DNA from: Agelas oroides
Lineage: Eukaryota; Porifera; Demospongiae; Agelasida; Agelasidae
Length of the DNA stretch: 64,000 nucleotides
Direction: 5' to 3'
NCBI GenBank assembly: GCA_949130485.1
Contig: OX422198.1
Location: forward strand, 95,001-159,000
The position numbers were made by a program, and so were the translations under genes. Positions 57,832 through 64,000 of this stretch are shown here, one piece after another; positions within the stretch are counted from its first letter, which is position 1, and each line of letters begins with the position of its first letter. Below the pieces are notes generated by a model. It saw only the letters and a program-made list of their open reading frames with translations. It had not been told where the DNA came from and ran no database searches.

Positions 57832-60800
57832 ATGCTTTTCGCAGCTGCTGTAATTGTGTGCGCTCTGAGCGTCAGTGGTGAGTCTAAACGTTCATCCGTC
57901 AATGCCTGCTGAGAAATATTACTCCCAGTGTCTAGCTGATATATACCACTCGAGCTACATACGGCAGGTTGATTATGTTAACTATTTTTCATCAGAATAC
58001 TATAGCTAGTTAGTTAGATATAGTTTATGTACTTTCAAAAGCTGGAAGGCCACGTTTTGCATACCTGGAATCAGTAACCAGTACATTCAGAGTTAATCAT
58101 GACAAGTATGCAAAAATGATGAACTTTACGTAGATATTAACATCTTGTTGGTGCACATGGAGTTGGATGCAGGGTTAATAGCAGGTTAAGTATAGGAATG
58201 AGACTAGGAGTTAAGTTTTGTACAGGTTGTAGGGGGCTAGTAGTAGTCAGGTTTCAGAAGTTTGGCACAGATTGAGGTTGGCAAGGGGTTACGGGAAATT
58301 TTTTGTTGAGAGGTTTCAGAGAACATATGCAGTACTTTATATGTTCAGCACAAGGTGCGAAGTTGTACTGATGTCTAGGGTGAAATATAAGTATTGGATA
58401 TACCACCTGTGGGCTGTGATACAGTCATATGATTAATTATAGTTATAGCACGGTACCAGGGATTTATGGCAGTAATACAGGCTGAGTCCGAGGTGTAAAG
58501 ACTTTATATTGGAGCATTCAAGACGTTTTGGAGAATTCAAATTGGGAATTAGTGTATTAATCTTACTGCTATAAACCTTAGGCTGTTGGAGCTGTACTCT
58601 GAGTAAGTATCAGCTTGAGAATATAGGATACGTAGTCAAAGCAAATATTTTTCAAATGCAAATGTTGACATAAATAGATGATTTAAATAAAATGCTTTCC
58701 CAACTGTGTTTACACAGTTTCTCTAAATAAACTACTTTATAAGATGGACCTTTTTTTTCTATATGAATTTTTTCCAATAGCTCACCTATCTTCTCTTACC
58801 AACAGCTCACCTATCTTATCTACCCATTGCCATTTTCACCACCCCCAGTCTTAATATCATTCTCTGTCTAACTACTACCTAACCCTTTAAATTGGGAGCT
58901 TCTTGCAGAAGAAATATTTCTGGTGTTTCTTTGACCCTACACATCTGCATTCTTTGGTTGCATGGTTATGGTAGAAATGCAGCCAAATAGGTCTTCTGAA
59001 AAAGATACTGATTTGACAGTAAAGAAGAAGCTCCTCAATGGACTTTAAAAAAAAACCTGTTTGGTAGCGTTTTTGGATTTTGGATATTGGTCACACTGAT
59101 GCAACTGAGACAACCACAAAATATGGTTGAAGTAACCCAAGAGTTTTTATGGTGAGCCTAACTAGCTATCACGCCCAGTGTGACTATTATTGGCAGTGGA
59201 AGTGGCAGAACCTTTCGCAACATCAGAAGTCAGTCCAACTCTTATCCCAAGTCCCAATGTTCCTCTCCTGCCCGCCACTGTTCTTCCTGCCACTTTCACC
59301 ACTGATTCACCAACTTTTCGCATTATGCATGTCTGGTTCAATAGCTCTACCCATCACTGTGTCACCGCTACCCACCCAGTCTTCCATCATTGGGCCAGTG
59401 GTGGGGAGGTGTGGCTGGAGCCATGTTTCTCTGGTGGCCAGTATGATGGCCGATGTACAAGTTTTTGTTGGATGTTGCTTAGCAACCAAATCTTTGAAAT
59501 TGAATAACACAAAGTGGAATGGGTGGGGTGTGGCAGCAGGTTGCTAGGGGTAACATCCAACAAATAAGTTACATTCCCCAGACAAGCATTTGCCTTTCAG
59601 GCTCATGCTGCTGTAACTATTACCTGGTATCAAATCAAACATCTGGCATCAAATGTGCGTAGTTGAATTTAATTGGACTGATACTAATGCAATTATATGT
59701 ACCTCTGGAAATTTAAGTGGACACACAAACTTACAACTGTTATCTACAGAAGCAGTATCAACGTACCCCATCCTCTCTAACACTGTCCGTCTCCTGTTTT
59801 CCCTTCCCTCTTGCCTAGGCCAATCATTCAACAGCTCAACTATCATCCCCACTCAAGCCGCCCCCAGCCCAACTACCATGCCCAGCCTTACAACCACCAC
59901 CAGCCTACCTAACGCTACTTCTATGATGGCCAGTGGCAGTGGCAGTACACCCATAGAACCCTTCACAACATCACAAGTCAGCGTAACTCCTACCCCAAGT
60001 CCCAATGTTCCTCCCACCACTGTTCCTCCCACTACCGCTCCTCCCACCACTACTGGTCCTACCACTACTGGTCCCACTACCGATCCTCCCACCACTACTG
60101 GTCCCACCACTGGTTCAGAAACTTCTTCCACAACTGGTTCAACATCTCCACCCACCACCACCACTGCATCATCGGAGCCCATCATTGGGCCAGTGCTGGG
60201 GGGTGTTGCTGGAGCCATGGTTCTGATCCTGATTTTCCTCATTACCATCATAGTTATTGTCTTGTGCAGGTGAGCCAGAGACAGTGGAGACATAGCTGCC
60301 TTGACTAGTTTAACATTGTGGCAGTTTAACAGCTTACGTTCTCTCACTGGATGATGGATTTGATACTAATGTAAACACTTTTACATCACTGGCCACTAAT
60401 CATCTTATCAAGGCAACACAGATGCAAACACTTAGAAATCAGCCTAATAATGTTACATGGGCAACTTGAAGGATACTGCCCTGTAGCATCATCTACGTTG
60501 CCTCTGTAATGTGCTCATACATTTAAGGCAAACACCTTCTTCATCTTGGTGGAGTCCAACAATAACTGGCTAAGTCTGGCCTGCTTAGTCTGGTCTGACT
60601 ACTGGATTAATGAAGTAGTAAACCAAACACAGATACACATATCTCAGGAACTTTTAATACACAATGTTTGATCCGTATGGTCTACTTTATCAGATTGACA
60701 TCATATATTTTTCTGTACCACAGAAAAGTTAAAAAAAGAATACCACTCGGAACTCCAGAGCCCAAGTATGCTGAGGTGTTTCAAAATGTACAAGAAGGTG

Positions 60801-61075
60801 GGTGTTACCCTTCTATGTGTTGGGATGGGGGGGGTACTTATGTTATATACATAAGCTGGAAGTGGGTAAATGGTGTACGTACTTCTATTCTGTTTTTCCT
60901 TTCACCAGACTTAGTTGCTGTTGTGTTTTTTTTACATTGTAATTCTTATTTCAGAGATCCCAATTCAGCAATACAGTTGTGTACAGATGCGTTTTCTGTG
61001 GTTGTTGATTGATTGATCAATCAATCAATCAATCGTTCGATCGATCAATCAATCAATCAATCAATCGTTCAATCG

Positions 61076-61169
<94 letters not shown>

Positions 61170-61858
61170 CCCATTGATAGTTGTATGCATTCCGTACTAC
61201 AAACATCCATGATGAATAATTCCAGGCCCAGAATATGATGTTCCGACCACTCACTGTCCTGCCTATCAGTCCTCAGAGCAAGGTGAGTAAGTGTAGAGAA
61301 TAGGCTGTTTGAGTATGAGTATGTACAGATCTGTGTGAACCAGTCAGAACAATTGCATTTTTCAATAAAACTTGCAGTGCAGATCCTTACCACTCAATGT
61401 CCAGCCTATGTGTCTACCTCAGAACAGAAAGGTCTGAGAGTAGAAGCAGCTGTGTATGAACAAGTCACAGGTACCATAAGTTTCGTGTCAAGGACACCAT
61501 GTGTAAACATGTATTGTGAGTTTTCTCATCAATCAAACTTTTGCTGTGCAGAGCCAGAATATGAATTCCCAGAAAAGCTGAGAGTAGAGACTGACTATGA
61601 ACCTGTCACAGGTATACAATCATTTTTTGCAGCTGCTACTAGTTCCGAACACTAAACTAAGCAGTATGAGCCTATATAGCTCACAGAAGCCAAATGATTC
61701 ACAACTGCTTGACTGTTGCTTACCCTGCAGACCTGAGCACATGGAACAAAACTCAGAAAGTGGGAGAGAGGGAGAGGGAGAGGGAGGGAAATGCACTGTT
61801 GCTCAAGGAGAGAAGTTATGGAGAAGAGAAAAGTGAAACTGAAACCACAACATTTTAG
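57832..61858 (+). CDS. Mucin-stalk single-pass receptor with tandem tyrosine-motif exons (302 aa)
   Basis: Exons 57832-57877, 59819-60269, 60724-60797, 61226-61282, 61378-61470, 61552-61611, 61731-61858, all phases agreeing. Exon 1 is a signal peptide (MLFAAAVIVCALSVS). Exon 2 is a Thr/Pro/Ser-rich, probably O-glycosylated stalk (PPTTTGPTTTGPTTDPPTTT) followed by a membrane helix (about 136-165, GVAGAMVLILIFLITIIVIV). The tail of about 137 residues is built from small phase 1-1 exons, most with tyrosine motifs: YAEV, YDVP, YVST, YEQV, YEFP, YEPV. Such motifs are SH2-ligand-like when phosphorylated. The C-terminus TTF resembles a PDZ ligand. Unlike its neighbours there is no cadherin repeat, yet its signal exon is nearly the same as that of receptor D. 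It may be a cadherin-type gene that lost or replaced its ectodomain. Confidence 0.78.
59160..59480 (+). pseudogene. Degenerate copy of the mucin-stalk/membrane exon
   Basis: GGCAGTGGAAGTGGCAGAAC, AACATCAGAAGTCAGTCCAA, CCCAAGTCCCAATGTTCCTC and CATCATTGGGCCAGTGGTGG match, in order, the functional exon at 59819-60269 (59930-60210). Frameshifts separate the blocks, so the copy is dead. It lies in intron 1 of the mucin-stalk gene. Confidence 0.65.
61009..61168 (+). repeat. (AATC)n tetranucleotide repeat
   Basis: About 38 copies of AATC/TCAA with a few GTTC/GATC interruptions, in an intron of the mucin-stalk gene. Confidence 0.95.
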
Positions 61859-62240
61859 CAGTTGATACAGATTACTGTAGGCAGTTTGCATGCAGTCGTA
61901 CTTTATAGAGTAATGTCTACAGTTTGATTATTGATTCACACAATGGGACTATTAAAGCGATGATGCACTCATAAACACACCTGTACATGGTGCATGAGGT
62001 GATAAAAAGTTGCCCCCTGCGGCTCCCACAATAAAGTACACAGGCGATGTCATAATCCATGATCCAAAGTGCGCATGCGTCTCCGATTTATTCGGGTACG
62101 GGTTTGACATAGACGTTTTTGTACTGGGCCAAAGGTGTACGTATTGAAGTAGCTACCAGCTGCCAGTGACGTTTGGTTTCTCGATCGTAAAGATTTGTGT
62201 ATCTTGTTCTGGGCGTGTCGGGGAGACAGTTGTGGGCGGG

Positions 62241-64000
62241 ATGCTCTTCGCAGCTACTGTGATTGTGCTTGCCCTCAGCATCAGCGGTGAGTCTAACAAC
62301 TACTGGTCCGTCGATGCATGCTGGCAAGCATTACTTCCATTCAGCCCATTAATAATGAACTGTCTGATTCCCAGTTTGTCTTGTATCCGTGACTCTGAGT
62401 CTGTTGTATTCGCTCTTGAGCCCGGTAACAAGCGATATATGTTCAAGTTCGTATACATAAAATGATACACTTGAAGTTGACGTTCAAGAGGCTTTATTAG
62501 CTAGTTAGATAAATGGACAAAATTTTGTTTTGATATGGAAGTCTCATCACTTAAAGCTGGTCTTCTTGAAAACTCACTGCATGGAAGAACTGAACCTAGA
62601 AACCTTGACCTAAGCCCCAAAAATGTAATTATAAAGTGACTTGCATCTCAGAGAGTCAAAGTTACAAACTCTCAACGAAATTGGATGCAACCAGGTAGCC
62701 GACAATTGTTTGGCAGAGGGAGCATTAAGGCAGAATAGCTCTGACGATGAATATGTTTGATATAGTTTATTCAAATAACGTTCAACTGTGCATGCTCTCT
62801 ATAGTTAGTAAGTCTGAACCGTTGACCGCGCCATTACGTATCCCAAAACCTTTACCCGGTTGCACAACAGGATGCTGGTTATGCAACTGAACATCCAGTT
62901 GCATAACTGGTTGCCCCGATGCATAACCTATGAGGAGGAGCTACCCGGTTGTGCAACCGGACAGCTGTGGACGGTTGTGCAACCGGACAGTCTGAAAGCT
63001 ACCCTGTTGTACGACCAGGTGGGGTGAAAAGCTAGCCGGTTGTGCAACTGGATGGCCTGAGCTACCTGGTAGTGCAAGTGGACAGTCTGAAAGCTACCTG
63101 GTAATACAACTAGATGGTCTGAAAGCTACATTGTCAGTGTGTGATGTAGTGTAATGAAATTCACAACAGTGTAGGTAAACAAAGTGAGGCAAAACAAGCC
63201 TACTTCTCTTCTTCCAACACATACAGCATCTACCCCACCACCTCTACAGTTTAGCCCAAGGCTCACCCAGATCTCAGTACGAGAGACGTTTGTTGCAAGA
63301 GGATTTCCCAGACCTGCAGAAGGCTTTGTGGTTGTGCGTTGCATTGACTCAATTGGAGTGCCAACTTCAGGTGCTGTTACCTACAACATTGTAGACAGTG
63401 ACCCAGGACCTTTTCTTCTCAATGCCACCACTGGTAGACTCTCTGTCACTGCAGACCTAGACTATGAAACAATGACATCATACAGCTTTGCTGTTGCATG
63501 TGTCAATATCTCAGACCCTAATATCAGAGGGATGGGAATGGTGCGGATTGACATACTGCCAGTCAATGAGTTTGAGCCTGTAATAATGCCAAGAACTTCC
63601 AGAATAATTACACTCTCTGAAAATACTCCAGTGGGAACTACGATCGCATCTACTGAACCTGGGGGCATGCTACGCTACTCAGTCACTGATAGGGATGATG
63701 GACCTGATGGAAATATAACATTTACACTCTCTGGAGGCTCACAAGATAACACTGAGAATGCAAGATTCTTTGATCTCAACTTTTTCACAGGAGCTCTGGT
63801 ATTGAGACAGAGGCTAGACGTTGACAATGTTCCTAATGCTTTTGATCGAGTCAGTCTTCGAATTTCTGCATGTGATGTGTATCCAGTAAGGGAAGGATGC
63901 CCAAATTTTCTAGTGAATATGATAGTGTTTTCTGCTAATGACAACTCTCCACAGTTTTCATCAGATACATATGAAGTCTCGTATCCTGAATCCATACCAG
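62241..64000 (+). CDS. Cadherin-repeat receptor D (5' part; continues past window end)
   Basis: Exon 1 (62241-62286, signal peptide MLFAATVIVLALSIS) joins in phase 1 to exon 2 from 63227, which is open to the window end. The visible ectodomain is almost the same as receptors A and B (GFPRPAEGFVVVRCIDSI, LDYETMTSY, VTDRDDGPDGN, NDNSPQFSSDTYEVSYPES). The intron (62287-63226) holds a degenerate tandem of GGTTGTGCAACCGGA-like units at about 62870-63125. The tail and membrane segment are outside the window. Confidence 0.85.
62870..63125 (+). repeat. Degenerate GTTGTGCAACCGG repeats
   Basis: About eight irregular units of roughly 30 bp, built on CCGGTTGTGCAACCGGACAG and GTCTGAAAGCTACC. Several are themselves palindromic (CCGGTTGCACAAC/GTTGTGCAACCGG). 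It is located in the first intron of receptor D. Confidence 0.7.

Overview
The window is nuclear DNA of an animal, not a prokaryote. Genes are split by GT-AG introns of tens to hundreds of bases, most exon pairs join in phase, there is a nuclear tRNA-Val gene, and satellites and transposon relics are dense. The gene content (cohesin loader MAU2, NuRD subunit GATAD2/p66, AK6, cadherin-type and laminin-G adhesion proteins, a kinase fused to Kelch repeats) and the compact introns suggest an early-branching metazoan, most likely a demosponge. That placement is inference.

Layout. 483-8267 (+) is the 3' half of a laminin-G domain gene whose exon ends are repeatedly caught up in tandem arrays. 9211-12161 (+) is a kinase/coiled-coil/Kelch gene. 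13305-20089 (-) is GATAD2/p66. 22625-37328 (-) is a 19-exon MAU2 whose reading frame runs on into a roughly 600-residue Gln/Pro/Ser-rich tail. A tRNA-Val gene, a retrocopy and long purine/pyrimidine tracts lie in its introns. 37726-39587 (+) is AK6, divergently arranged with MAU2. 39909-41831, 49263-52766, 53093-56677, 57832-61858 and 62241-64000 (all +) form a tandem cluster of single-pass membrane proteins: four with cadherin repeats and one with a mucin-like stalk. All complete members have cytoplasmic tails with YxxV/I/L-type tyrosine motifs. 42111-45313 is a Ginger-like DNA transposon with CCGG target duplications, itself hit by three further inverted-repeat elements. 45918-49097 is satellite-rich and carries a reverse-transcriptase fragment and interstitial telomeric repeats.

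The most interesting features are: the adhesion-receptor cluster with modular exon phases and phosphotyrosine-type tails; the repeated expansion of arrays that start at exon ends or splice donors; the MAU2 tail fusion; the nested Ginger transposon; and a dispersed family of foldback elements ending in a CCTCGTTCCCAGG-like motif. Exon coordinates were set by hand from splice consensus, phase continuity and family resemblance. No database search was possible.
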